From positions 1 through 36,312 of the forward strand of contig NZ_JQAR01000022.1 of assembly GCF_001437155.1 (NCBI RefSeq): 36,312 nucleotides of DNA. Reading direction: 5' to 3'. Shown in pieces: positions 28,047 through 36,312 of the stretch. The DNA comes from Liquorilactobacillus mali (GTDB taxonomy: Bacteria; Bacillota; Bacilli; Lactobacillales; Lactobacillaceae). The position numbers and the translations under genes were made by a program. Under the pieces are notes generated by a model that worked only from the letters and a program-made list of their open reading frames with translations, did not search any database and was not told the DNA's origin. The first letter of the stretch is position 1, and each line of letters starts with the position of its first letter.

Positions 28047-28312
28047 TGAGGTTAGATAAATTTTTGAAAGTTTCGCGTATTATAAAAAGGCGAACCGTTG
28101 CAAAAGAAATCGCAGATAAAGGCAGAATTACTGTCGACGGCAAAACAGCAAAGTCATCAACTGATATTGCTGTTGGAGATGAGCTGGTTATTTCTTTTGG
28201 CAACAAGACGTTAAGTGTAAGGGTGACCTCTTTGAAAGAAACAGTAAAAAAGGATGAGGCTACACAGCTATACGAAATCATTGCTGAAGACTTTAAGGAA
28301 AATTTCAAATAA
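28046..28312 (+). CDS. rqcP: RqcP (YabO), S4-domain ribosome quality control factor
   Basis: The 88-residue product is an S4 RNA-binding domain: [20 protein letters not shown] at 1-20, then [21 protein letters not shown]. RqcP works with RqcH on obstructed 50S subunits, supporting C-terminal poly-alanine tailing of stalled peptides. The start codon shares its A with the yabM stop (TAATG). It is followed by a 77-base gap containing the divIC promoter. Confidence 0.92.
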   Translation: MRLDKFLKVSRIIKRRTVAKEIADKGRITVDGKTAKSSTDIAVGDELVISFGNKTLSVRVTSLKETVKKDEATQLYEIIAEDFKENFK

Positions 28313-28342
28313 GTAAATTAATAGACTTTGCGGAGTTAAAAT

Positions 28343-28351
28343 TGCTATAAT
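28343..28351 (+). promoter_or_regulatory. Extended -10 promoter for divIC
   Basis: TG at 28343-28344 and TATAAT at 28346-28351, a perfect -10 with the TGn extension; the -35 is poor. Confidence 0.55.
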
Positions 28352-28389
28352 GATGAGGTGGTAATGCTAGGAAAGGGGTAGCTTTTGAG

Positions 28390-28779
28390 ATGGCAGCAGG
28401 TCAGAAAATAAGAACATTAAATAATTCTTTTTATCGTGCTAACGAAGAAAAGCAAAGACAAAATGATTATCAAATGCGAGTCAAACGAGTCCATAAAAAG
28501 CGGTTTATCATAGTTATCCTAGCGTTTTTCCTGATAATGACATTTTTTGGTTACCAAATTGTAAATACAAAGTTATTAACAAGCAATTTAAACAAACAAA
28601 TAAATGTATCCCAAAAAAAACTTGATAGTGTTAGGGCACAAAGGGCAAGCTTAAAGGAAAAAGTAAAACAGCTAAACGATGAAAACTATCTTGAAAAGAT
28701 AATCAGGGAGAAATATTATTATTCAAAAGATGGCGAAACAATCTATAGTTTACCGAATAATAGCCTGGGACAAAAATGA
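28390..28779 (+). CDS. divIC: Septum formation initiator DivIC/FtsB family
   Basis: DivIC forms a complex with FtsL and DivIB at the division site. The 129-residue product has a basic cytoplasmic N-terminus, one membrane helix at about 39-56 (FIIVILAFFLIMTFFGYQIV), then an extracellular coiled coil at about 65-100 (LNKQINVSQKKLDSVRAQRA) and the conserved end with DENYLEKIIREKYYYSKDGE. This is the classic topology. AAGGGG lies about 14 bases before ATG 28390, longer than usual. Position between rqcP and yabR is conserved. Confidence 0.93.
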   Translation: MAAGQKIRTLNNSFYRANEEKQRQNDYQMRVKRVHKKRFIIVILAFFLIMTFFGYQIVNTKLLTSNLNKQINVSQKKLDSVRAQRASLKEKVKQLNDENYLEKIIREKYYYSKDGETIYSLPNNSLGQK

Positions 28780-28798
28780 TTTGATAGTCCTTAACCTA

Positions 28799-28826
28799 TT
28801 GCATACCAGCGTTTGCGTGTTATACT
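28799..28826 (+). promoter_or_regulatory. Promoter for yabR
   Basis: TTGCAT at 28799-28804 and TATACT at 28821-28826 are 16 bases apart, and an AAGGAGGAG ribosome binding site follows. Confidence 0.6.
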
Positions 28827-28861
28827 AAGATGTATATAGTTTAAGGAGGAGCAACATTTTT

Positions 28862-29365
28862 ATGTCAATTGAAGTGGGAGCTAAGGTTACAGGCAAGGTT
28901 TCAGGGATAACGAATTTCGGTGCGTTTGTTGATTTGGGCGATAAAAAGAACGGGTTAGTCCATATCAGCGAAGTATCTGACGGATATGTTAAGGACATTC
29001 ACGATGTTTTGAGCGTCGGCGATGAGGTTACAGTCAAAGTTTTGTCAATTGCTGAAGATGGAAAGATCAGTCTCTCAATTCGAAAGGCAGCTGCTCCTTC
29101 ACGGGAGAAAACACAGGCTTCACGTACAAATCGAACGGAGCGCGGAAATAATTATCATTCTGGTGGAACAGATGTGAAAACACATAATTCCAGTGGACAT
29201 CGACAAAGTTATAAAAAAACAGAATATAAAAAAGCAAATGAAGCTAAGAAAACGGATTTTGATTCGTTACTATCAGGTTTTTTGAAAGATAGCGAAGTTC
29301 GCCTGACATCATTAAAACGAAATACAGAAGGTAAGCGTGGCGGCCGTGGTGGTCGTCGTAGTTAA
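28862..29365 (+). CDS. yabR: S1 RNA-binding domain protein YabR
   Basis: The 167-residue product starts with a complete S1 domain (residues 3-75: GAKVTGKVSGITNFGAFVDL, GLVHISEVSDGYVKDI, GKISLSIRKA). A disordered tail follows, rich in Arg, Lys, Ser and Gly, and ends GGRGGRRS. It matches B. subtilis YabR, a general-stress-type polynucleotide-binding protein of uncertain role. A strong AAGGAGG binding site precedes ATG 28862. The gene has its own promoter and ends at the terminator at 29378. Confidence 0.9.
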   Translation: MSIEVGAKVTGKVSGITNFGAFVDLGDKKNGLVHISEVSDGYVKDIHDVLSVGDEVTVKVLSIAEDGKISLSIRKAAAPSREKTQASRTNRTERGNNYHSGGTDVKTHNSSGHRQSYKKTEYKKANEAKKTDFDSLLSGFLKDSEVRLTSLKRNTEGKRGGRGGRRS

Positions 29366-29377
29366 ATCAAATAAATT

Positions 29378-29409
29378 CGATTGTTGTCGTAAACAACAAT
29401 CGTTTTTTT
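29378..29409 (+). terminator. Terminator between yabR and tilS
   Basis: Perfect 10-bp arms (29378-29387 and 29393-29402, loop CGTAA) followed by seven T residues. The T run ends only 14 bases before the tilS start codon. Confidence 0.85.
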
Positions 29410-29423
29410 AGTAGGTTGAGTAT

Positions 29424-30776
29424 ATGATAAATTTAACACAGAGTTTTTTTAATAATTTTAGAAAGTATTGTCCTGAGCAAAAGGTGTTGGTGGCCGTGTC
29501 GACAGGCGTTGATTCAATGGCTCTGCTTGATCTATTAAGCACACTACCGATAAGTGTTAGACCAGATATCGAAGTAGCTTATGTAAATCATAAGTTAAGG
29601 CCAGAGAGTCAAGAGGAAACAAGATTTATCAAAAACTTTTGCAAGGAACATCGTATTAAACTTCATTGCAGTGAATGGAAAGTTGAAACCCATCCTAATA
29701 CCGGAATAGAGGCAGCAGCAAGAAGCTTCAGATATAAATTTTTCGCAGATGTTATGAAGAAAACCGGAATTAAGATCTTGTTAACGGCACATCACGCGGA
29801 TGATCAAGCAGAAACTTTTCTTATGAAACTCATAAGAGGAGGCAATATTGAGCAGTTACAGGGAATCAGAGCCACAAGGAAATTTGCTGATGGATATTTG
29901 GTAAGGCTTTTGTTGAGTTATTCAAAAGATGAAATCCGGGAATATGCAGCTAAAAGAAGGCTTACTTATTTTGAGGATGTAACCAACAATTCAAATGACT
30001 ATTTGAGAAATAGAATCAGGCATTTGATTGTTCCTAAGCTGAAGAATGAAAATCCCAAGTTTTTGGAACATGTGCAATCATATGAACGTCAACTTTCAAT
30101 TTTAATGCGAGCAGCTGAGGAAAAAATAGACAATTATTTGGTAGAGATGCATGTTGGAGAAGATACTTTTTCAGTTGATACATGGCTATCATTGAGTAAA
30201 AGTTGGAGAACTTTAGTACTGAAGAAGTTACTTGAGAATTACTCAAAGAAACTTAATGAAGATAATGTGAATCAAATTGAACAGTTTTTAGGCAATTCCA
30301 AAAAGCCACAAGGATTTATTGAGGTTGGAATGAATAAGTTCTTGGTCAAAAAGTATGATTTATTTTATTTTGATAATAAATATCAAATTAAAGATGAAAT
30401 TAAGGGCAATTATAGGTTAAAATTAGATAGATGGACTTTTCTTAATGAAAATGAAGAGGTAGGTGTTTTTTTAAATAAAAAACCGGCACTTCTTGCGACG
30501 GATCAGGTATTTTATTTTTCGGATCCACAATTATTACCCCTAACGATTAGGCATCGCAATCAAGGAGACAGGATTCATACTAAGGTTGGAACACAGAAGT
30601 TAAAAAAAATCTTGATTGATGATAAAATTCCCCAAGATATTCGTGAAAAAATATGGGTAATTACTACCGAAGAAAACTTGGTTTTATGGGTACCAAATGT
30701 TAGAAAATCAGATTTGTCAGAGAGTCCGGGAAATGATAAAATGCAATACATGATAATTTTTAGGAATAAAATCTAG
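29424..30776 (+). CDS. tilS: tRNA(Ile)-lysidine synthase
   Basis: TilS converts C34 of the CAU-anticodon tRNA-Ile to lysidine so that it reads AUA and is charged with Ile. It is normally essential. The 450-residue product has the PP-loop STGVDS at 26-31 (a variant of SGGxDS also common in lactobacilli, from memory), [31 protein letters not shown] and the C-terminal substrate domain with [13 protein letters not shown] 29424 has only a modest ribosome binding site (GTAGGTTGAG), and the strong yabR terminator ends 14 bases upstream. Expression must therefore rely on read-through or a promoter hidden inside yabR. hpt follows closely. Confidence 0.94.
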   Translation: MINLTQSFFNNFRKYCPEQKVLVAVSTGVDSMALLDLLSTLPISVRPDIEVAYVNHKLRPESQEETRFIKNFCKEHRIKLHCSEWKVETHPNTGIEAAARSFRYKFFADVMKKTGIKILLTAHHADDQAETFLMKLIRGGNIEQLQGIRATRKFADGYLVRLLLSYSKDEIREYAAKRRLTYFEDVTNNSNDYLRNRIRHLIVPKLKNENPKFLEHVQSYERQLSILMRAAEEKIDNYLVEMHVGEDTFSVDTWLSLSKSWRTLVLKKLLENYSKKLNEDNVNQIEQFLGNSKKPQGFIEVGMNKFLVKKYDLFYFDNKYQIKDEIKGNYRLKLDRWTFLNENEEVGVFLNKKPALLATDQVFYFSDPQLLPLTIRHRNQGDRIHTKVGTQKLKKILIDDKIPQDIREKIWVITTEENLVLWVPNVRKSDLSESPGNDKMQYMIIFRNKI

Positions 30777-30790
30777 AAATGAGGTTGAAT

Positions 30791-31333
30791 ATGAACGAGG
30801 ATATCAAAGAGATTCTTTATAGTAAGGAACAAATAGAAGAAATCTCAAAGAAAATTGGTGCACAATTGACTATCGATTATGCGGGTAAGAAACCTTTAGT
30901 CATTTGTGTACTGAAGGGTGCTATTTTATTTATGGCAGATATCATCAGAAGAATGGATACATACACCGAAATTGATTTCATGGATGTTTCAAGTTACGGT
31001 GATTCAACAGTTTCGTCAGGAGAAGTCAAAATAATTAAAGACTTGGATGTACCAGTCGAAGGACGAAATGTTCTAATTATTGAGGACATTATTGATACTG
31101 GAAAGACGCTGCAGTGTATAGTTAGTCTTTTGAAACATCGTAAAGCACAGTCTGTAAAGATTTGTACATTGTTGGATAAACCTGAGCGAAGAGTCGAAGG
31201 CGTAGTTCCAGATTACGTAGGTTTTCAGGTGCCAAATGAGTTCGTAGTTGGATATGGACTTGATTATCAGGGAATGTACCGTAACCTTCCATATGTTGGT
31301 ATTTTAAAAGAAGAAATTTATGAGAACAATTAA
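30791..31333 (+). CDS. hpt: Hypoxanthine-guanine phosphoribosyltransferase
   Basis: The enzyme salvages hypoxanthine and guanine to IMP and GMP with PRPP. The 180-residue product has the PRPP-binding motif [11 protein letters not shown] at 96-106, the PPi loop VLKGA at 40-44, [14 protein letters not shown] (flexible loop), and [10 protein letters not shown] near the end. I chose ATG 30791, with GAGG seven or so bases upstream; the open frame from 30779 begins before that site. The tilS-hpt-ftsH order is conserved. It works downstream of purine uptake such as by the permease at 9023. Confidence 0.94.
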   Translation: MNEDIKEILYSKEQIEEISKKIGAQLTIDYAGKKPLVICVLKGAILFMADIIRRMDTYTEIDFMDVSSYGDSTVSSGEVKIIKDLDVPVEGRNVLIIEDIIDTGKTLQCIVSLLKHRKAQSVKICTLLDKPERRVEGVVPDYVGFQVPNEFVVGYGLDYQGMYRNLPYVGILKEEIYENN

Positions 31334-31362
31334 TGGTCAATAATAGTCAAGTGTGTTATGAT
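31334..31362 (+). promoter_or_regulatory. ftsH promoter with a CtsR-like operator
   Basis: TGGTCA (31334-31339) and TATGAT (31357-31362), 17 bases apart, with a TGn extended -10. Bases 31335-31351 read GGTCAAT-AAT-AGTCAAG, which is close to the CtsR operator RGTCAAA-NAN-RGTCAAA, with the last base of each heptad differing. A single inverted heptad TTTGACC lies at 31377-31383. CtsR repression released by heat is the natural inference. Confidence 0.6.
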
Positions 31363-31417
31363 TTATGCGCTACCTGTTTGACCGTAGCAATCCGTGTAGT
31401 AAACGAGGAGGAAGCAG

Positions 31418-33475
31418 ATGAACAATAACAAGAATGGACTTTTTAGAAATAGTCTATTTTATATTGTGATTTTCCTTGGGGTAATGGGGATGTTGTACTA
31501 CTTTTTTGGTGGTAAAACAAGTTCCCAATCCCAACAAATCCAATCAAGCCAATTTATTAGTGAGTTAAAGAAGGATAATATTAAAGATTTTACAATGCAA
31601 CCTTCTGGAAGTACTTATAAAATTACAGGTGACTATAAAAAGGCACATAAAGTTAAAGAAGCAACAGGCCTAGGAAGTTTTACTTCTGGCAGCAGCAAGG
31701 TAACATCATTTTCAACTAATGTGTTGACTAATGATGTTGCTGTTAAGCAGATTCAGCAATATGCTGAGAAGAACAATGTGAAGAATGGTGCCAAGGAAGA
31801 AGAGTCTAGTAGCCTATGGTTACAACTGCTTATTTACTTATTACCAGTAATTTTCTTTATATTTTTCTTCTACATGATGATGGGTCAAGCAGGACAAGGC
31901 GGCGGTAGTGGCCGTGTCATGAACTTTGGTAAGTCAAAGGCCAAACCGGTCGACAAAAAAGCGAATAAAGTACGTTTCTCCGATGTTGCTGGTGCAGAAG
32001 AAGAGAAACAAGAACTTGTCGAAGTTGTTGAATTTCTGAGAGATCCGCATAAATTTCTGTCATTGGGAGCTAGGATTCCTTCAGGAGTTCTACTTGAGGG
32101 TCCCCCTGGAACAGGTAAGACGCTGCTTGCAAAAGCTGTTGCTGGTGAAGCGGGTGTACCATTTTATTCCATTTCAGGTTCCGACTTTGTTGAAATGTTT
32201 GTCGGTGTCGGGGCAAGCCGTGTGCGTGATTTATTTGAAAATGCGAAAAAGAGTGCACCATCAATCATCTTTATTGATGAAATCGATGCTGTTGGTCGCC
32301 AACGTGGTAATGGTATGGGCGGCGGACATGATGAACGTGAACAAACACTTAACCAATTACTGGTTGAAATGGATGGTTTTGAGGACGATGAGAGTGTAAT
32401 TGTCATGGCTGCAACGAACCGGTCAGATGTTTTGGATCCTGCATTATTGAGACCAGGTCGTTTTGATCGTAAGATCTTAGTTGGCCGTCCTGATGTTAAA
32501 GGACGCGAAGCTATCTTGAAGGTACATGCCAAGAACAAACCATTAGCAAATGATGTTGATTTAAAGATGGTTTCCAAGCAAACACCTGGATTTGTTGGTG
32601 CTGATTTAGAGAACTTGCTTAATGAAGCAGCTCTTTTGGCTGCACGCCGTGACAAGAAACAGATTGATGCTTCAGATATTGATGAAGCAGAAGATCGTGT
32701 AATCGCGGGACCTGCAAAGAGAGATCGCGTAATTAGCAAGAAGGAAAGAGAAACGGTTGCTTATCACGAGGCAGGACATACAGTTGTTGGCCTGATTCTC
32801 AACGAAGCACGGATTGTTCATAAAGTAACGATTGTACCGCGTGGTCGTGCTGGTGGATATGCAATTATGCTTCCAAAGGAAGACCAAATGTTGCTCTCAA
32901 AACATGACTTGAAGGAGCAGATTGCCGGTTTGATGGGTGGTCGTGCTGCTGAGGAGATTGTTTATGGTGAACAATCATCTGGGGCGTCAAATGACTTCCA
33001 GCAAGCTACGCAGCTTGCTAGAGCGATGGTTACCGAGTATGGGATGAGTGAAAAACTTGGACCGGTTCAATATGAGGGCCAAAGTAATATGTTTGCCGGT
33101 GGCGGAATGCCGGGTCAAGCAAGCTACTCAGGACAAACAGCGAACTTGATCGATGATGAAGTTAAGGCCTTATTGAATGAAGGAATGGCATCAGCTAAGC
33201 AAATTATTGAGGAACATCGTAAGCAGCATAAGATAATTGCAGAAGCATTGCTTGAATATGAAACTCTCGATGAGAAACAAATCTTAAGCTTATTCGAGAC
33301 AGGCGAGATGCCGGTTAAACGAAATGCAGAATTTCCTAGTGAAAAAGCTGCAACATTTGAAGAATCAAAAGAAGCTCTAAAAAGAAAAGAAGAAGAAAAA
33401 CAGCGGGAAAATGAAAAAACAGCCGATGAAGATTTAACGAAGACTGTAACATTTTATCCAAAGGACAAATCTTAA
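31418..33475 (+). CDS. ftsH: ATP-dependent zinc metalloprotease FtsH
   Basis: FtsH is a membrane-anchored AAA protease that degrades damaged membrane proteins and regulators. The 685-residue product has two membrane helices (about 11-29 and 130-150) enclosing an extracellular region. The AAA domain follows with Walker A GPPGTGKT at about 228-235, Walker [12 protein letters not shown], and the second region of homology ([20 protein letters not shown]). The protease has the zinc motif HEAGH at 449-453 and a Glu/Lys-rich tail. GAGGAGG precedes ATG 31418. A terminator follows at 33497. Confidence 0.98.
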   Translation: MNNNKNGLFRNSLFYIVIFLGVMGMLYYFFGGKTSSQSQQIQSSQFISELKKDNIKDFTMQPSGSTYKITGDYKKAHKVKEATGLGSFTSGSSKVTSFSTNVLTNDVAVKQIQQYAEKNNVKNGAKEEESSSLWLQLLIYLLPVIFFIFFFYMMMGQAGQGGGSGRVMNFGKSKAKPVDKKANKVRFSDVAGAEEEKQELVEVVEFLRDPHKFLSLGARIPSGVLLEGPPGTGKTLLAKAVAGEAGVPFYSISGSDFVEMFVGVGASRVRDLFENAKKSAPSIIFIDEIDAVGRQRGNGMGGGHDEREQTLNQLLVEMDGFEDDESVIVMAATNRSDVLDPALLRPGRFDRKILVGRPDVKGREAILKVHAKNKPLANDVDLKMVSKQTPGFVGADLENLLNEAALLAARRDKKQIDASDIDEAEDRVIAGPAKRDRVISKKERETVAYHEAGHTVVGLILNEARIVHKVTIVPRGRAGGYAIMLPKEDQMLLSKHDLKEQIAGLMGGRAAEEIVYGEQSSGASNDFQQATQLARAMVTEYGMSEKLGPVQYEGQSNMFAGGGMPGQASYSGQTANLIDDEVKALLNEGMASAKQIIEEHRKQHKIIAEALLEYETLDEKQILSLFETGEMPVKRNAEFPSEKAATFEESKEALKRKEEEKQRENEKTADEDLTKTVTFYPKDKS

Positions 33476-33496
33476 TAGCAAAATGGTTTTTCATTT

Positions 33497-33534
33497 AAAA
33501 ACAGATGATTTTGTGTTGAAATCATCTGTTTTTT
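33497..33534 (+). terminator. Terminator after ftsH
   Basis: Perfect 15-bp arms (33497-33511 and 33519-33533, loop TGTGTTG) ending in a T run, 22 bases after the ftsH stop. No clear promoter is visible between it and hslO, 45 bases on. Confidence 0.85.
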
Positions 33535-33578
33535 ATTGCTATCATGGAGCTAACACAATATTTGAGGAGAAGAGATCA

Positions 33579-34463
33579 ATGGCTGATTATTTGATAAAAG
33601 CGTTGGCATTTAATGGTCAATTAAGAGTGTATGCTGTAAATTCAACAGAGACTGTTAGAGAGGCACAAAGGATACACGATTCGTGGAGTGCTGCTACAGC
33701 TGCATTTGGTCGTGCAATCACGGCTACTAGTTTACTTAGTCAATCCCTGTTAAAGGGCGATAATAAAATGACTGTGAAGGTTATGGGCGATGGACCGACC
33801 GGAACAATTGTGATTGATGGAACTGCGACTGGGGATCTAAAAGGTTATTTGCAAAACCCACATGTCAATTTACCGTTGAATGATAAAAAAAAGATTGATG
33901 TGAAGGGTGCAGTTGGAAGCAACGGATTACTGCAAATTACAAAGGATCTCGGACTTAAAACACCATTTACTGGACAGGTCCCCCTTGTTTCTGGAGAGTT
34001 AGGGGAAGATTTCACCTATTACATGGCAAAATCTGAACAAATTCCTTCTTCGATTGGTGTTTCGGTCTTTGTTAATAAGAATAATTCAGTTAGAACTGCT
34101 GGAGGTTTTATGGTTCAAGTAATGCCTGGAGCAAGTGATGAAGTTCTGACAAAAATCGAAGAACAAATTGCTAATTTACCTGCAATCTCAGTAATGATGG
34201 CAAATAAAATTACACCAGAAGAAATGATTTATCGCATTTGTGGTAGGGAAAATACACAAGTTTTGGACAAAGTTGAAATTAGTTATAGGTGCGATTGCTC
34301 TAAAGAACGTTTTGCAAAAGCACTTGCCAGTATTTCACCGGTTGACCTGAAATTGATGATAGAAGAAGATCATGGCGCAGAAGCAGTCTGTCATTTCTGC
34401 AAAAAAAAGTATACTTTTACAGAAATTGAGTTGCAGAAACTATTAAATGGTATTCAAAAGTAG
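33579..34463 (+). CDS. hslO: Redox-regulated chaperone Hsp33
   Basis: Hsp33 is a holdase activated by oxidation. The 294-residue product has the N-terminal domain with YLIKALAFNGQLRVYAVNST and the zinc redox switch at the C-terminus: Cys238-x-Cys240 (RCDCS) and Cys271-x-x-Cys274 (CHFC), the four cysteines required. The start is ATG 33579 with GAGGAG ten bases upstream. The frame open from 33483 runs through the ftsH terminator and cannot be coding. Position after ftsH is conserved. cysK and dusB, found here in Bacillus or some lactobacilli, are absent. Confidence 0.96.
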   Translation: MADYLIKALAFNGQLRVYAVNSTETVREAQRIHDSWSAATAAFGRAITATSLLSQSLLKGDNKMTVKVMGDGPTGTIVIDGTATGDLKGYLQNPHVNLPLNDKKKIDVKGAVGSNGLLQITKDLGLKTPFTGQVPLVSGELGEDFTYYMAKSEQIPSSIGVSVFVNKNNSVRTAGGFMVQVMPGASDEVLTKIEEQIANLPAISVMMANKITPEEMIYRICGRENTQVLDKVEISYRCDCSKERFAKALASISPVDLKLMIEEDHGAEAVCHFCKKKYTFTEIELQKLLNGIQK

Positions 34464-34493
34464 AATTTTAAAATATAATAAAATTAGATTTGC

Positions 34494-34521
34494 TTTTTGT
34501 GTCATAATTGGGCAATATATA
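34494..34521 (+). promoter_or_regulatory. Possible promoter for lysS
   Basis: TTTTTG at 34494-34499 and TATATA at 34516-34521 are 16 bases apart, in the short gap before lysS. No T-box leader is present. Confidence 0.35.
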
Positions 34522-34531
34522 AAGTGAGTAA

Positions 34532-36049
<1,518 letters not shown>

Positions 36050-36092
36050 TTAGACTGATAGATATAAAAGAATGCTTATATTGTTTAGGGAG

Positions 36093-36121
36093 AAGATCGA
36101 ATAAAATATTCGGTCTTTTTT
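36093..36121 (+). terminator. Terminator after lysS
   Basis: Arms 36093-36103 and 36107-36117 pair over 11 bp with one G-T pair, loop AAA, followed by a T run. Confidence 0.8.
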
Positions 36122-36133
36122 ATTGTGAAAATA

Positions 36134-36162
36134 TTGACTAAAGAGCTATAACGGTGTATAAT
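36134..36162 (+). promoter_or_regulatory. Ribosomal RNA operon promoter P1
   Basis: TTGACT at 36134-36139 and TATAAT at 36157-36162 with exactly 17 bases between. Confidence 0.75.
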
Positions 36163-36221
36163 ATTTTTTGTTACTTGTTTCGGCTGATGGCTTGAAACAA
36201 TGGACTAAGTAAAAAAAGTGT

Positions 36222-36250
36222 TTGACAGTTGTTGTTAAACATGGTATTAT
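36222..36250 (+). promoter_or_regulatory. Ribosomal RNA operon promoter P2
   Basis: TTGACA at 36222-36227 and TATTAT at 36245-36250, again 17 bases apart and 88 bases after P1. Tandem promoters at this spacing are typical of rrn operons. Confidence 0.8.
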
Positions 36251-36256
36251 ATAAAA

Positions 36257-36312
36257 GTTGCGTTAAGCAATTAAGTAGACCTTTGAAAACTGAACAAAGT
36301 TTCGACAAATCA
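36257..36312 (+). other. Start of the rRNA operon leader, 16S gene outside the window
   Basis: After P2 comes ACCTTTGAAAACTGAACAAA, a sequence found in the leaders just upstream of 16S genes in many Firmicutes. The mature 16S rRNA start (GAGAGTTTGATC type) is not reached. Confidence 0.7.

Noticed and set aside
29498-29515. Thr in the TilS PP-loop as a sign of an inactive enzyme
   Set aside because: STGVDS instead of SGGxDS is, as far as I recall, normal in lactobacilli, and the remaining motifs are intact.
32164-32739. 191-codon minus-strand frame inside ftsH
   Set aside because: It is antisense to the most conserved part of ftsH and Ser-rich, as shadows of Glu/Asp-rich genes are.
33483-33578. 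N-terminal extension of hslO from 33483
   Set aside because: It runs through the ftsH terminator hairpin and has no homology to Hsp33.

Overview
The window is a stretch of core chromosome from a low-G+C Firmicute, very probably a member of the Lactobacillaceae. The evidence is the A+T-rich sequence, strong GGAGG-type ribosome binding sites, a fermentative L-lactate dehydrogenase, a zinc-free L31 protein, and gene orders shared with Bacillus and lactobacilli: DUF1934-rpoE-pyrG-murA-rho-rpmE and pth-mfd-yabM-rqcP-divIC-yabR-tilS-hpt-ftsH-hslO-lysS. The sporulation genes that interrupt the second cluster in Bacillus (spoVT, yabP, yabQ) are absent. Family assignments come from reading the proteins; no database search was run.

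Layout. 1-800: two unrecognised small genes. 1133-2455 (minus): an HD-domain phosphohydrolase (YwfO type). 2615-8850: DUF1934 protein, RNA polymerase delta, CTP synthase behind a CTP-sensing attenuator, MurA, Rho and L31 type B. 8903-10494: a purine permease with four PurBox-like sites. 10545-11312: a 45-residue minus-strand protein and a GNAT acetyltransferase. 11313-11545: a promoter, a structured region and a terminator without a good ORF, read here as an unidentified small RNA gene. 11890-14170: lemA, htpX and a conserved-looking unknown. 14428-19901: murF, cshA, acpS, alr and a mazEF-type module. 20212-22075 (minus): a CBS-ACT protein and ldh. 22335-36049: the pth to lysS cluster. 36134-36312: tandem promoters and the leader of a ribosomal RNA operon whose 16S gene lies just outside.

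The genes are mostly information processing (delta, Rho, Mfd, CshA, Pth, RqcP, TilS, LysS), cell wall and division (MurA, MurF, Alr, a MurJ/YabM-type flippase, DivIC), nucleotide supply (PyrG, Hpt, permease) and protein quality control (HtpX, FtsH, HslO). The regulation that can be read from DNA is good: a PyrG reiterative-transcription attenuator, PurR-like boxes, and a CtsR-like operator on ftsH.

The points most worth a second look are: rho has no ATG, GTG or TTG at its homologous start and seems to begin at ACG; MurA carries Asp where fosfomycin binds Cys; there is a candidate small RNA at 11348-11545; a family of related inverted-repeat terminators sits mainly between convergent genes; and the MazE-like antitoxin has an atypical N-terminus. 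I saw no insertion sequence, CRISPR array, tRNA or prophage gene.
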